DNA of 64,000 nucleotides, taken from NCBI GenBank assembly GCA_021292165.1, contig CM037877.1, positions 159,731,871-159,795,870 on the forward strand. The letters run 5' to 3'. This document shows positions 35,649 to 48,150 of this stretch, piece by piece (the first letter of the stretch is position 1; each line of letters begins with the position of its first letter). This stretch comes from Shinisaurus crocodilurus. Taxonomy: Eukaryota; Chordata; Lepidosauria; Squamata; Shinisauridae. Below the pieces are notes generated by a model, which ran no database searches, was not told the DNA's origin, and was given only the letters and a program-made list of their open reading frames with translations. The position numbers were made by a program, and so were the translations under genes.

Positions 35649-37197
35649 ACCTAAAGGGTCTTTTAACTTTGCAGTATGAGTGTATGGATCAGTAGTGAAA
35701 TGATTTATTCTGCAATATTCCTGTCACACAAGTCACCCTCAAAAGCGTGAAAGTGCAAAAGTGAGGCAGAGTGCAAAACCTGGAGAAATGGACTTGCGGG
35801 TTGAAAAGCATAGAGGAATTTGGTTTCTTCTAAATTGCCTGCAGCATCTTTTCAGTCCTGTATTGGAGCTTTTTTCCACAAGCGTTTAGTTTTTGAATTT
35901 ATCTTTAGCTTCTTTGAGTTTTAAGAATGATGTTGGCTAGAATAGTGTCTGCTTTTTAGGAAAGCTGGGATTTTCAGAATTTTAATAGGCCCACACTGCC
36001 CTGTATAAAATATATGGTATAACTTACCCCTGCTTTAGAATACAAGCCAGTAATATGTTCTCTTTAACATTTTAGTTATTTTAGTTGTTGACACTGAGTG
36101 ACTCATCCCTTCATTTTGTTCATTATGGGGCTGCTAAAAGTTCACAAAATTAATAAGCAATTGGTACGTTGTCTTTGTCAGGTGACATGCAAATGATGTG
36201 AATATCATTTGCAAAGCCAGGTGAGCCTTTTAAAAATGTAAATAACTTCAGATACCTTGGGTTCAGTTGATGAAGAGCAAATGTAATGTTGAATGATTTA
36301 TTAGAATCATTTTTCCTGATTAGTAATTGCATCAAATTTTTCATTTTTGAGTTGCACATTATTCGAAGGGTGTTTTTCCGTGCAACAGCAACATATTTCT
36401 GAACATCTATCAAATTTCTAATAAGCACTTGAACATTATTAGTCATATATCTCTGGCATCTGCTAGAATTCCAGTTGTTGGATTTTTTTTTCTGTTTAGA
36501 ACTACAAGCCTAGATTTATATTCATGTACACAGGACCACACAACAAGTTATTTCCACACTGACTTTAGCAGAGGGAAATGGTCAGAGTTTAGTTCATTCC
36601 CCTGACTTTGAAGTCAGTGCAGGAAGCCCATCTCTGCTCACATTGGATTCCCCATAGATACACTGAAACTGTTGGATCAGTGTGACCAATTCTGATTTAA
36701 AGTTGTAGCTTTTAATACTCCTTTCACTGCAAGAAAAAGCAAGTTGCCTTCCTCAGACAAGTCTGTGAGAGATTTCAGTCTTGCAAATTAGCAACTCATC
36801 TTTGAAGTCAGAAGCCTGAACCTAGAGTTACAGTTAGTTAAACATAATACTGAATGCAAACTTTTGCCTCCCTATCCTAACACATAACAAAGAACACTTG
36901 TTTTCCAAGAAAAGGTGTCCTTGCTGAGTCCCTGACCCTGTGTAAAATCCAGTTCATCTTATTCCATGTCCTGATGCTGTTATGATATGCATTTCCCTGT
37001 TATTCCTCTGCATCACTGGCTGATGAATGTGTAGAAATGCATATTGTAATGACACCACGTCATAATGGAGATGGAAGTAGATGAAGGGGGAAACTCACGA
37101 CAGGTCTGCCATTTTTGGTGGCTTCCCTGTATACTTCATAGTGTATTCTGCCCTCCGGCACACTTTTTAAGCTAAGATTAAAAGGGAAAGGGTGAAA
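35649..37197. other. Intergenic sequence, nothing recognised
   Basis: AT-rich. A 98-codon minus-strand frame at 36150-36446 has no domain and no recognisable relatives. No repeat family is identified. Confidence 0.5.
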
Positions 37198-37205
37198 CAC
37201 TAAAC

Positions 37206-37467
37206 CAGTGGTTCTCAACCTTTTTTGCTCCATGCACCCTTTTCACTATATGTCAGAATGTCATTCCCCCCTTTCCAAGATTGTCTGACTTAATCTGTGC
37301 CATACAATAAGGTGTGATGTCCTGTAGATTATGTACAATCTGTAGAATTGTAATTTGTAGAAAGATCAGTATTCCAACAGTTTGAGTCTGTGGTCCCAAT
37401 TCCCCCCCCCCGAGACCCTAAAATCCCCCCCCCCCGTGGGGAATTCCCCCGTGGTTGAGAACCCCTG
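37206..37467. mobile_element. Non-autonomous hAT element
   Basis: The ends CAGTGGTTCTCAACCTTTTT and the inverse GTGGTTGAGAACCCCTG are flanked by CACTAAAC and CACTAAAT, an 8-bp duplication with one change. The left end matches the terminus of the autonomous hAT at 8452. Internal C runs near the right end are mutation-prone. Confidence 0.85.
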
Positions 37468-37475
37468 CACTAAAT

Positions 37476-38479
37476 GGGCATGATTCTAAACTTGCTGGAG
37501 TTTGATGTATAATCCAACAGGAAGATTTTTGAAGAATCTCCCTCTGGAAGGGGAATTGTTAAAGGTAAGCAAATGTGTTTACTTCCTGTGTATAGCTTTT
37601 TCAATAATGTATCAGATCAACATCTAGATTTTCTAAAAAATTTACTACCAGTTGAAAGCTTTGCAATTATTGGAATAATCACCCGAGCAAAGTATTTTAG
37701 TATATGGACTAGATTCTATTCATCCCTTGTGCCTTGAGTGAAATACTCTGGTGTCACCTTATTACTTCAGTGAAATCTTGCAGCATTCATATACTGAGCA
37801 AATAAATAAGGTAAGCAACATTATTCCATCCACTGGAAATTAGATAGATGTTAGGATATCAGACTTTGTAGCGCATATTCAGCCCCAGGGAAATGTCTCA
37901 TTGAAAGGTATATATTTTAAAACATTAAATAGGGAACAAAGAATACACAAGATACTTTCTACAGTAAGCAAACACCAACCATCCGCTTTTGATCTGGATA
38001 ACTTTGACCTGTTTGTGGTAGAATTCCGTACCAAGAAGCCCAAGTTTTTGCCTGCACAATTATGATTAGTTGCACTGTGCAAATTGTGTGGCTTCCCCCC
38101 CCACCCCCAAACATGCATTACTTTGGACATTGACTGATTAGCTCTTTTAAAAAAAAACAATGTTGAGAACACTGAAATTATATGCTTTGGAGTGTTAAAG
38201 TGAAATGTTGCACTTAGAACTGAAGACAATTGCAGAAAGATTATGTATGACTTTCTCAATGCTTCTTTCTGAATGTATTCATGTTTTGTAGAATAGAGGT
38301 GGGTTAGTCTATTTTGCTATGGTGTTGTTGTTTTTTGTTTTTGTTTTTTCTGTTCTTCCTGCTTTCCTTCTTTTCTGTGTTGTAAGTGCAGGGTAATGGA
38401 GGAGACTTACAAATGGATGTATAATCAGGAGAAAGTGACTGAAATTTTGAGGAAGGCAGATTAAGGTCTAAGCATAAGC
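37476..38479. other. Intergenic sequence, nothing recognised
   Basis: Unique AT-rich DNA. A 126-codon minus frame at 37879-38259 shows no domain features. Confidence 0.45.
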
Positions 38480-38900
38480 AGAGCCCTGCCGGATCTGACT
38501 AAAAGCCTATCTAATCCAGCATTCTGTTCTTATAGTCACTAACCAGATGCTTGTGGGGAGCCCACAAGGATAACAGGAGTGCAGTTGCACCCTCTCATGT
38601 TCACCAGCAACTGGTATTCAGAGGAATACTGCCTCTGAGACTGCAGGTAATATATAGCAATCCTTACTAGTAGCCATTGATAGCCTTATCCTCCATGGAT
38701 TTGTCTGATCCTCTTTTAAAGCTGTCCAAATTAGTGGCCATTGCTATCTTGTGGTAGCAAATTCCATTGTTTGACTATACATTGTGTGACTATATATTGT
38801 GTGAAGAAGTTCTTCCTTTTACCTCTCCTGAAACTCCCACCATTCTGCTTCGTGGGATGTGATCCAATCATTGGGTTCTAGCATTATGAGAGGGGCCTAA
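38480..38900 (-). mobile_element. CR1-type LINE 3' fragment
   Basis: The plus strand reads GAGCCCTGCCGGATCTGAC, then CTAATCCAGCATTCTGTTCT and GGGGAGCCCACAAGGATAAC. This is the inverse of the element at 61.53-61.85 kb, which encodes a CR1-like ORF2 end. It continues into GTGTGAAGAAGTTCTTCCTTT, typical of the upstream 3' region. Confidence 0.65.
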
Positions 38901-40234
38901 TTTTCACTGTGGTGGGTATGGCCTACCTGACTAAATACTCCTCCCTTTAAAAAATAACTCCTGCACAAAAAAACTTCGCATGTCAGGAAAGAGGCTGGCC
39001 CAGAACCTTCCTGTCCCAATGTCTAGTTTTCTATGTAGGGGCGCTTTGTACCTTTGTTTTGTGTGTGTGGAGGTGCATTCTGTCGAATGAGCCCCAATTG
39101 TGTTCTGATGTGATACAGTTCAGGTACAGGTTGATCATCGAAGGGAGAGATATGCCGTAGTTGTACAGGGAATAGGATTTGTAGCCTCTCTAAACATGAG
39201 GGTTTTGCAGAGGCTTTCAAATAATTCTCCAAAGTTTAATCAACCATCAGAGGATCAGGTTGTGCCAGTAACTATGCTATAGCACACTCCTATCATGTCT
39301 AGTCAGAAGTAAGTGCTGTCGCATTCAAGTGTATGTAGGATTGCAGCCCTAGTGGCTGGAAAATACAAAACAATAACAAAAACTTGTGTTTGCAGGGTAA
39401 CAAAAGATGACAGGTACACACACACACACTCTCCTGATACAAACTTCCTGTTTGGACTGCAAATTTAAAGCAGACCAATGTATTACAGTCACGTTGAGAA
39501 GAGAAGGCACATTGAACAAATACGGCTATAGCAGGTGTCACCAACTGGGTTTTGTCTGTCTTTGCATGGAGATTTAATTATAGGGAAAGCTGGTATGTCT
39601 GTCATACATCTCTTAAAGGCACAAAGGCCGGTTGGGGAAAAATACAAAAAAGCTAGTAAAGTTACTATAGTTCGCCTATTAAAGAATTATTCATGCTTAA
39701 ACTCATTTTGCCACAAAAGGATCAAATACTTTTTATTTTCGATTTCGAATAATCCACACACAGGAACTGCACCCAGAATATATTAGCCTTGCATTTGTTG
39801 GTCGCCTTCAAAATAGAGATGGCTGAGTTCTGTACTCATACACCACTCTTTTCTCTCCAAACAGTGGGCCAAAGGTGTCTTTTGCTGTACTAAGTCACTA
39901 ATCAAGAGTGATCAGGCTCCATAATTAGTGAAGAGTTGACACACTCACACACCTCTCAAAATCTGCTTCCAAAATCTTCCAGCTTCCTAACTGAGTCTGG
40001 AGTGAATGGTTCCCTTCCTGCAGCACCCAATGCAAGCTGTCCTACTACCTCCTTTCCCCTAACTTACTGGGTGATTTAATAGGTCTCTCCATAGCATCCA
40101 GCTTGCAGGAACAGCCAGGGCCGGTCATGCATGTTCACACAGCAGCCACCAGGTGTGCTGGGAGCCAACTATAGCTGTTTTCACAAACAGCTGATGCGGT
40201 GGTAAGCCTGTGTCTGGATAGTACTGCTTTGAGA
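38901..40234. other. Intergenic sequence with minor repeats
   Basis: Holds a weak short squamate repeat at 39290-39350 and a short (CA)n near 39415-39430. No gene is supported. Confidence 0.45.
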
Positions 40235-40480
40235 GTTCACATGGCTGAATGTTTCTCTATGTGGGGCTGCCCTTAAGGCTGCTCCGGAAGCTGGAGCTAG
40301 TGCAGAATGCAGCAGCTCAGCTGTCTTCAGGAGCTGCCCTGTTTCAACATGCAACTCCTTTGCTGAAGGAATTGCACTGGCTGCCTATTTGCTACTGGGC
40401 CAGGTTTAAGGTTCTAGTACTATTGTATAAAGCCCTAAACAACTTGGTACCAGGATACCTGACCTAGTGCCTTCTCCCTT
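40235..40480 (+). mobile_element. L2-like LINE fragment
   Basis: The plus frame reads YVGLPLRLLRKLELVQNAAA, then LLKELHWLPICYWARFKVLV and YKALNNLVPGYLT, the L2 ORF2 C-terminal signature. Neighbouring sequence to about 40700 may be its decayed continuation. Confidence 0.75.
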
Positions 40481-40875
40481 ACCAACCTGCCCAGTCACTG
40501 AGGTCATCGGAGGAAAAACTTGTCCCATTTGAGCTCAATGGACTTTCACTGGCTCTCCGATCAGAAGTCAAGGGAGTTCTGCTATTTTTTTCTGGATTCC
40601 AGGAGTGCAGTTCCAGACAGTTGCCCATTTTGGGAGATGAGAACTCTTTTGTATCTGTAAAGGCTTTCTGATGAGCCATTAAAGAATCTCTGCTGCAGTT
40701 CAACTCTTAATGTTATGCTAATTTAACTTGTCAAGCTGGGGGAGATCTACCCTCCAGATTTTTACCAACACCCCAAACCGACCTTCTCATGCTATTTCTG
40801 CCACATGTATCCTGGATTTTTTTCAGACCAGTTATATTACATTATTTTTATATGTTGCATTTTCCCCCCACCATA

Positions 40876-40881
40876 TATATC

Positions 40882-40926
<45 letters not shown>
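40876..40926. repeat. (TG)n(AG)n microsatellite
   Basis: An alternating TG tract passes directly into about 14 GA units. It is a simple repeat, expected to vary in length. Confidence 0.95.
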
Positions 40927-40927
<1 letters not shown>

Positions 40928-41464
40928 GGCAGAGTGTTTGATGGGTGGGAGCTGTGTTTTGCATGGGGGTTACTCTGATGTTAGTCTCTGTTCTTTCTAA
41001 GGGTGTTACTCCTGTGCAAGGGCGGATCATTCCCTGGCACCTGGCTATGGAGCTTCTCCACTCTCTCTTCAGAGCAGGCTTTTTTCTTTGGCAAGTTCAA
41101 GAGGAGGGGGGAGGTGGTGTTGGGGGCAGGTTTGCCAGAGAGAGATGCATCTGTGTAAATGTGTGTCTCTGGGGGGAGGGCTTGCAGCAGTTGGGGACTT
41201 GTTGTCTCTTGCTGGATGCCTCCTCTGATGTAAGTCCGTGTTCTTTCTAAGGGTGTTACTCCCGGTAGGGATGTGCAAGGCTGGAAAACTCATTCCCTTT
41301 GAGCTCCATGGACTTTCACTGCCTTTCCAACTGACCCACCCAAAAACTCTTAAATTTTAAGCTAAAGAGCTCTGCTTGCAAATAGCTTAACTCAGAGGAA
41401 CTCAACTGTGCAGCTGTGCCCCCTGCTCTAAGAAGCTGGTGAATTGAAGAAATGAAGTCCAAGA

Positions 41465-41560
41465 TGAAGGCTGCAATCCTATATCCACTTACCTGGGGGA
41501 AAGCTGCATTGAACACAGTGGGATTGGGACTTACTTCTGAGTAAACATGTTAATAGGCTT
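41465..41560. repeat. Short squamate dispersed repeat
   Basis: GGCTGCAATCCTATATCCAC, then GTGGGATTGGGACTTACTTC and TGAGTAAACATG, match the copy at 8165-8262. Confidence 0.65.
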
Positions 41561-42140
41561 GCACTGCTGGTGACTAGCCCAAAATCATACGAAATCATGA
41601 TCTGTGCTATACCAAAAAATTTTTATCAGGGATCAGGTCTCTGATGGTTTAACATTTCAGAATGAAACTGCTGATTTGGGGGGTTCCTTTCTTAATCCAC
41701 TACAGTTCACTTTCAAATAGACTGTGATAGTTTGGTTTTTATATACTTGCTGAGCAGGAAAAAAAAGAGGCACCCTCTGCCTATGGAGCTGAATTGTGAC
41801 AGCAACCTGGCCAGCCAGCTAAAGAATGCCCTTTTGTTAAGCGGCCATTAAAACACAGGAGTATCCAATCAGTGGCACAAGGTTGACTTGAATTAAGAGA
41901 ACCAAGGTGGGTGAAGAGGTACCTGTGGTTTGCAAGGTTCTCAAATTGACTGAGAAAGGAGCCCCAGCCAGGGCTCAGCTCCTTCGCCTTTAAACAAAAT
42001 GCAAGCGGAAACTGCCTGGTGGCTTGACTCGCACCAGGGCAAGGAGCCATGATTAGAATCATAGAATCATAGAAAAGTAGAGTTGGAAGGGGCCTACAAG
42101 GCCATCGAGTCCAACCCCCTGCCCAATGCAGGAATCCAGG

Positions 42141-44867
42141 TCAAAGCATCTCTGACAGATGTCTGTCCAGCTGTACCTTGAATGCCTCCAGAGTGGGAGA
42201 GCCCACCACCTCCCTAGGTAGTTGATTCCATTGTCTTATTGCTCTGACAGTCAGGAAATTTTTCCTGATGTTTAGGTGGAATCTAGGTTCCTGTAACTTG
42301 AACCCATTGTTCCGTGTCCTGCAAACTGGGATGATCGAGAGAGATCTTTGCCCTCCTCTGTGTGACATCCCTTCAAATACTGGAAGAGTGCGATCATATC
42401 TCCCCACAGTCTCCTCTTCTGAAGGTTAAACATGCCCATTTCTTTCAGTCTCTCCTCATAGGGCCTTGTTTCCAGTCCCTTTATCATCCTTGTTGCCCTC
42501 CTCTGAACCCTCTCCAGTTTGTCCATGTCCTTCTTAAAGTGAGGTGCCCAGAACTGGACGCAGTACTCAAGATGAGGCCTAACCAGTGCCGAGTAAAGGG
42601 GAATTATCACTTCCCGCGATTTGGAAGCTATACTTCTATTAATACAGCCCAAAATTGCATTTGCCTTCTTTGCAGCCACATCGCATTGCTGGCTCATATT
42701 CAGTTTGTGATCTACCACAATTCCAAGATCCTTCTCACTTGTAGTATTGTTGAGCCAAGTGTCCCCCATTCTGTAACTGCATTTGGTTTCCTCTCCCTAG
42801 GTGCAGCACTTGGCATTTATTCCTATTAAATTTCATTCTGTTGTTTTCGGTCCAGCGCTCCAGCCTATCGAGGTCATTTTGTTTCTGTCTTCCAGAGTAT
42901 TAGCTGTTCCACCCAACTTTGTGTCATCTGCAAATTTGATAAGCATTCCCTGTACCTCCTCATCCAAGTCATTAATAAAAATGTTGAAGAGCACTGGGCC
43001 CAGGACCGAGTCCTGTGGTACCTGCTTGTTACCTCTCCCCAGTTTGAGAAGGAACCATTGATAAGCACTCTTTGAGTCCGATTCTGTAGCCAATTGTGGA
43101 TCCACCTGATAGTTGTTCCATCTAGCCCACTCTTAGCTAGCTTGCTAATCAGGATATCATGAGGCACTTTGTCGAAAGCTTTGCTGAAGTCCAGATATAT
43201 TATGTCCACAGCGTTCCCACAGTCCACAAGGGAGGTTACCCGATCAAAAAATGAGATCAGATTAGTCTGACAGGATTTGTTCTTGACAAATCCGTGCTGG
43301 CTTCTAGTAATCACTGCATTGTTTTCAAGGTGCTTGCAGACTGACTTCTTTATAATCTGCTCCAAAATCTTCCCGGGGATTGATGTCAGACTGACTGGCC
43401 TATAGTTCCCAGGTTCCTCCTTCTTGCCCTTTTTGAAGATGGGAACAACATTTGCCCTCCTCCAGTCGTCTGGCACTTCACCTGTCCTCCATGATTTCTC
43501 AAAGATAATAGACAGTGGTTCTGAGAGTTCTTCTACCAGTTCCTTTATTACTCTAGGATGCAGCTCATCAGGCCCTGGAGATGTAAACTCGTTCAGAGCA
43601 ATCAGGTGCTCCTTGACCATTTGCCTATCAATCTCAAGCTGCAATCCTGCCCCTTCAGTCTGCACTTCAGGTTTGCCAGGGGGGTCATAGACCCTCTTTT
43701 GGGAGAAGACTGAGCCGAAGTAGGAATTGAACACCTGCCTTTTCTTTGTCTTCTGTTATCAATTTGCCATCCTCATTGCGTAGTTGAACCACCAGTTCTT
43801 TCTTCTGTCTTTTACTGTGCATGTATCTGAAGAAAGCTTTTTTGTTGCTTTTAGCATTCCTCGCTAACCTTAGCTCATTCTCAGCTTTAGCCTTCCTGAC
43901 ACTATTCCTGCAGTTCTGTGCTACCTGCCTGTACTCTTCCCTTGTAGCCTGTCCTTCCTTCCACTTCCTATACGTGTCCTTTTTTGTTTTCAGGTCATCT
44001 TTGATTTTATTGTGAAGCCACATTGGCTTCTTCTGTTGCCCTCTGCCTTTTTTCCTTGTGGGAATTGTTTGCAATTGTGCCTTTAAAATCTCCTTTTTTA
44101 AAAACTCCCACCCCTCCTGGGCTCCTTTTCTCATGAGAGTTGCTTGCCATGGGATCTTATTAATCATTGTTCTGAGTTTGTTAAAATTGGCTTTCCTAAA
44201 ATCCAGGCTATGTGTTTGGCTACACTCAGCTTTTGCTTCTGTTAGAATCAAGAACTCAAATATAACATGGTCACTTTCCTCCAGAGTTCCCGAAACTGCC
44301 ACTTTATCCACTAACTTGTCTCTGTTGGTTAGAATCAGGTCAAGGATAGCCGATCCTCTAGTTCCTTCCTCCACTTTCTGTAGGAGGAAGTTATCAGCAG
44401 CACAGCTCAGGAATTTCTTGGAGGGGCCATGTTTGGCTGAATAAGTCTCCCAACAGATATCAGGGAAATTGAAGTCACCCATTACTACCACATCGTGCCT
44501 CCTTGAAACAATGGCAATTTGCTTTTCAAAAGTTTCATCCTCGTCTTCTCCTTGATTGGGTGGTCGGTAGTAGACTCCAACCGCCATGTTCGTTTCATTC
44601 TTTGCCCCCTTTATTTTAACCCAGATGCTCTCAATGGGGCTGCCAAGCTCCTCTTCCTGTATCTCTGTGCAGAGATACGTATTTTTAACATACAGTGCAA
44701 CTCCACCTCCCTTTCTGTTGCTTCTGTTTCTTTTGAACAAGTTATACCCTTCAATTGCTGTATTCCAGTCATGGGAGTCATCCCACCAGGTTTCAGTTAT
44801 CCCTATTTGCCCTCATGTATCAAGAGTTCAAGTTCGTCTTGTTTGTTGCCCCTACTCTGGGCATTAG
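42141..44867 (-). pseudogene. CR1 ORF2 (endonuclease + reverse transcriptase), frameshifted
   Basis: In reading order: an APE-type endonuclease with TETWWDDSHDWNTAIEGYN, NRKGGGVALYV, GVYYRPPNQG, VVMGDFNFPDICWE and ESDHVIFEF. Then a linker, and the RT with PGPDELHPRVIKEL, IFKKGKKEEPGNYRPVSLTS, SQHGFVKNKSCQTNL, IIYLDFSKAFDKVPHDIL and the FADDTKLGG catalytic box in another frame. The C-terminal domain has [16 protein letters not shown] and ends [19 protein letters not shown]. Catalytic residues are still visible, but the frame is split by indels. It has about five residue differences from the 17.8-kb copy in the shared part. Confidence 0.9.
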
Positions 44868-45027
44868 TATAGAGACATCGAAGACTATGTGCTTTATAGT
44901 CCGACTTTTTCCCTACATTTTGTGGTAGACTTATCAATGGGCACCGCTGGAGCTGTTCTCTCCATTGTGGCACAGAGGCCTTCTTCCATTGGTACCCCTG
45001 AGTTTATGTCTCCCTCCCCTGTTGGAT

Positions 45028-46021
45028 TCAGTTTAAAGCCCTCCTGATTAAGTTCCTCATGCTGTGGCCAAACACATTCTTCCCAGTCCTTGTGAGGTGT
45101 AATCCATCCTTTGCCAGAAGTCCATCTTCTAGGAAGTGTAGCCCGTGGTCCCAGAATCCAAATCCCTCACGTCGGCACCACCTTCGTAGCCAGTCATTCA
45201 CTCGGAGTATTTTTCTTTCCCTTTCTATGCCTCTTCCAAGTACTGGAAGGATGGATGAGAAAACTATCTGGGCCCCGAAGTTCTTGAGTTCCCTTCCCAG
45301 CTCTTCCAAGTCTGCCGTGATTTCTTTGTAACTCCGCTTGGCAGTATCATTTGTACCCACGTGGAAGAGAAGAAAGGGGTATGTGTTGGTAGGCTGTATG
45401 AGCCTCGACAGCTGCTCTGTCACATCCTTAATCCATGCCCCGGGGAGACAGCACACCTGGCGAGTCCATGGGTCTTCGCGACATACTTTGGCTTTGATCC
45501 CCCGCAGGAGGGAGTCTCCCACTACGAGTACTCTTCTCTTCCTCTTGCTGTAGGCCTTGGTTTGATTGCCTCCACTTGACTGACCCTCAGCCTCTTGCTC
45601 GCTGTCACGTTGGGTGCCCGGTAATTCGTCCTCTGCTCTCGTCCTCAAGTACATGGAAGCGGTTCCATAGCTCCACTGCTTCCACAGGCGCAGAATGTCT
45701 TCTAGTTCTTCTGCTCCTAACAGTCACCCTTTTCCAGGGAGTTCCCCCTACGTTATTTTCCCTTGCCTCTGCAGTCTCCGACTCCACCTCATCCTGCCGT
45801 TGCCCTTCTGGCTCCTGTTCTACGCTTTGCTGCTGTAGATCCACCGTTCTGTCTAAGAACTCCTCACTTTTTCTTATGCTCCTGAGGGTTGACACTTGCT
45901 GCTCCAGTCCTCTGACCTTTTCTTCCAACAGCGTGACCAGCTTGCACTTGTTGCACGTGTAGGCCATGTTGATCTCCGGCACATTGCAGGTCACCACCAC
46001 TGCTGAGTCCTTTCCTTCCAT
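45028..46021 (-). pseudogene. CR1 ORF1 with SGNH esterase domain, one frameshift
   Basis: The N-terminal part starts MEGKDSAVVVTCNVPEINMA. It has a short Cys motif (YTCNKCKL) followed by a coiled coil (LLEEKVRGLEQQVSTLRSIR). A frame change near 45630 leads into the esterase-like part: VVGDSLLRGIK with block-I serine, FHVGTNDTAK, and the DGLHLTRTGK block with the catalytic Asp/His. Such ORF1 esterases are known from CR1/L3-type LINEs and are thought to aid membrane or RNP interactions. The N- and C-terminal parts together match the expected size. Confidence 0.85.
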
Positions 46022-46412
46022 AGTGCTCTGTTCCCTTTATGTTTCTGCTTTCCTAGAAAATTTCTTAGGGACCTCCCCCTTGACCTCCCCTGCCGAACTC
46101 CGCTGCCAAACTCCTGTTTGCTCTCCCTGTGCACTTGTTCTGTTCGCTCGCTCTCTGGGAGCCTGCTTGCCTTATCACAGTCCCAAAAACAGCTGGAGCC
46201 TCTCTCCTGTTGTGCTCCTGCTCAGCTGGGAGTCAGGAACAGAATGCATACAATCCTATAGGAAATTTCTTTCGTCTCTAAAACCTCATGGACTCAAAGT
46301 TCAGATCGCGTTGGAGGGAAAGGATAGTCTGCTAGAAACAGAAGGACACACACCAAAAACCCAAAAGAGATTTCAAAAGGTCTCTTACCTGGGTTTTGGC
46401 GCCTGGATTTAG

Positions 46413-47031
46413 TGGTGTTTCCCTGTTTCAGGCAGGTCCAGTCCCTTAGAGGAATGGTGTGGCCGAGTGACAGGCAGAAACCCAGGGAGGGAGGGGCCAA
46501 GCTGAACATTCCAGAGGCTCTGATTGGCAGAGGCCGAGAGCATAGAACCCCAGGGAGTTGGCAGTTAAGGGAGTTGGTTGTCAGTTGGGGAAGAGAGTGG
46601 GTTGGAGTGAGAGAGGGAGTGGAAGGTTAGTAGAGTAGGTAGGGAAAGGTGGTACTGAAGAGAAGAGTTCAGACAGGAAATCTTGTGAGAAAGCAAACGT
46701 GAAAGTGTTAGTATAGAACAATTCGCAGGAGTCTCCACTTAGGGAGTGAAGGACCTTCTGTCTGAGGAAGAAGGTGAAACTCTGGACTAGAGGAACAGTT
46801 AAGTTCCCTAGTCTGATACTGTAACTTTCAAGTAACCAAGCCAAATTGATACAAAGAGCACTGTATAACATCTGCCTGCCTTTAACCTGAATCTAAGCAA
46901 AGAACAAGTTTGAACATAACTGTTGAAAATCCATCTGTGCCTGAGTTGAATATCAGTTTTGAGACTTTGTTAGAAAAATAAATCAATCTTTTTATTCAAA
47001 GTTCTAATTCTCCAGAGTCTGACTGGTGACA
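46413..47031 (+). mobile_element. Possible solo LTR
   Basis: The right part has AATAAATCAATCTTTTTATTC, then GTCTGACTGGTGACA, an LTR-like polyadenylation and terminal CA arrangement. The left limit, at a TG near 46413, is uncertain and no target duplication was found. No internal retroviral or Gypsy coding sequence is adjacent. An alternative is an unrelated repeat. Confidence 0.35.
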
Positions 47032-47249
47032 GAAAAGTAAGAAGTGAATTAACGGAGGGGCACCCTGCTTCAAGTAATCAAATAAAACAAACTGCTCTTA
47101 ATAAAGACAAACGTGGGTGAACAGCTACATATAAGACCTAAGACACATAATCGGCTAACGCAGTTTAAGAAGACAGCTTCAAGTCTGAAGTGACCCATAC
47201 AAGGGAGCACTTGGTGAGAGCGAAGTACGCATTGAGGGTGTGGGCTTTG

Positions 47250-47620
47250 GAGCAAGGTGTCCCGTGCGCTACAGATGGCAAGACAGAATCTGGGTGGTGG
47301 AGCCAAGAAAGTTCGTCAGGCTTTCACACACACCCCCAACGGATTCCTCGCACATCCCTGCTTCAGTGTGGCAGTCCCATTTCTATGGAACTCTCTGCCT
47401 CTAGAGGTCAGGCAGGCTCCAACACTCTGGTGTTTTTGGCACCTGCTGAAGGCTTCTTTGTTTCGGGAAGACTTCCTTGCTGACCAGCCATGGTTTTAAT
47501 TTTGTTCTGTTTTTAATGCATTGTTTTTATTATTTTATCTGTTTTGTCTTTTTATCATTCCCCACTCCGGAATCTGTCTAGATGTGGAGTGGAATACAAA
47601 TGCTATAAATATGTAATACT
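47250..47620 (+). mobile_element. L2-like LINE 3' end
   Basis: The plus frame reads PFLWNSLPLEVRQAPTLWCF, then LLKASLFREDFLADQPWF, an ORF2 C-terminus. A T-rich 3'UTR follows, ending GGAATACAAATGCTATAAAT. 5'-truncated. Confidence 0.65.
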
Positions 47621-48093
47621 CCAATAGATAAAGAAAAAATTAAAAATCCCTGCACATTTAAAAAAAAGTGTTGGGGGCCCAGGAGTGTCTAGCCAGACCT
47701 TCTTATGGATATGTTCGCTTTCTATGTGTAGAAACGTTTTCTTGTGGGAAGTATTCCATCCTGCAAGTCCCCATCTGCTGACTGAAGTAATGCAATCTGG
47801 ATAAGATTTACTGTGCTGATTGCTAAAACTAGGCCCAGTTTATTCTTGGGTAGCATCACAAGGCACTCACCACTGCTTTTGGTATGTTAGGGGAAAGGGA
47901 ATGCTGGAGAGCGTGTTTTAAATCCTATCATGAGGCTTCCAAAATTGATCCAATGAGAATTGGAGCTTGGTATGTTCTCTGTCTTCAGAGCTTGTTTTAT
48001 TCCACAGTTCATTGATGTTTTCACCATACAACAGGAGGACAGAGTTGGAGGTGGGAATTTCCAGACCTCCAATATAACTGGCCCACCAAGGGC

Positions 48094-48150
48094 TAAATAA
48101 AATGTGTGTTTGGAAGCTCTCTCAAGGAGCACCCTGTATTTGTGGTTGCC
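48094..48150 (+). repeat. 57-bp exact direct repeat, copy 1
   Basis: Begins TAAATAAAATGTGTGTTTGG and ends TGTATTTGTGGTTGCC. Identical to copy 2 at 48778. Flanks on both sides differ. Neither copy has transposon termini. Confidence 0.95.

Larger units (their letters stand above)
42057..46220 (-). mobile_element. Nearly full-length CR1 LINE
   Basis: The 3' end at the left carries the AATCATAGAATCATAG tail. Going right are ORF2 (RT, then endonuclease), ORF1 with an esterase domain, and a C/T-rich 5' leader to about 46220. At roughly 4.2 kb it is close to a complete CR1. Frames are broken at a few places, near 42330, 43030, 43700, 44800 and 45630, so this copy is probably dead though young. The 5' limit is approximate, and I found no clear target duplication. 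Confidence 0.9.

Noticed and set aside
36150..36446. 98-codon minus-strand frame as a gene
   Set aside because: AT-rich chance frame without a domain or recognisable relative.
43424..45962. Several plus-strand frames of 64-148 codons over the CR1
   Set aside because: They are shadows of the minus-strand CR1 ORF1 and ORF2.
46413..47500. An endogenous retrovirus with coding parts
   Set aside because: Only an LTR-like end is visible. No gag, pol or env-type frame is present nearby.
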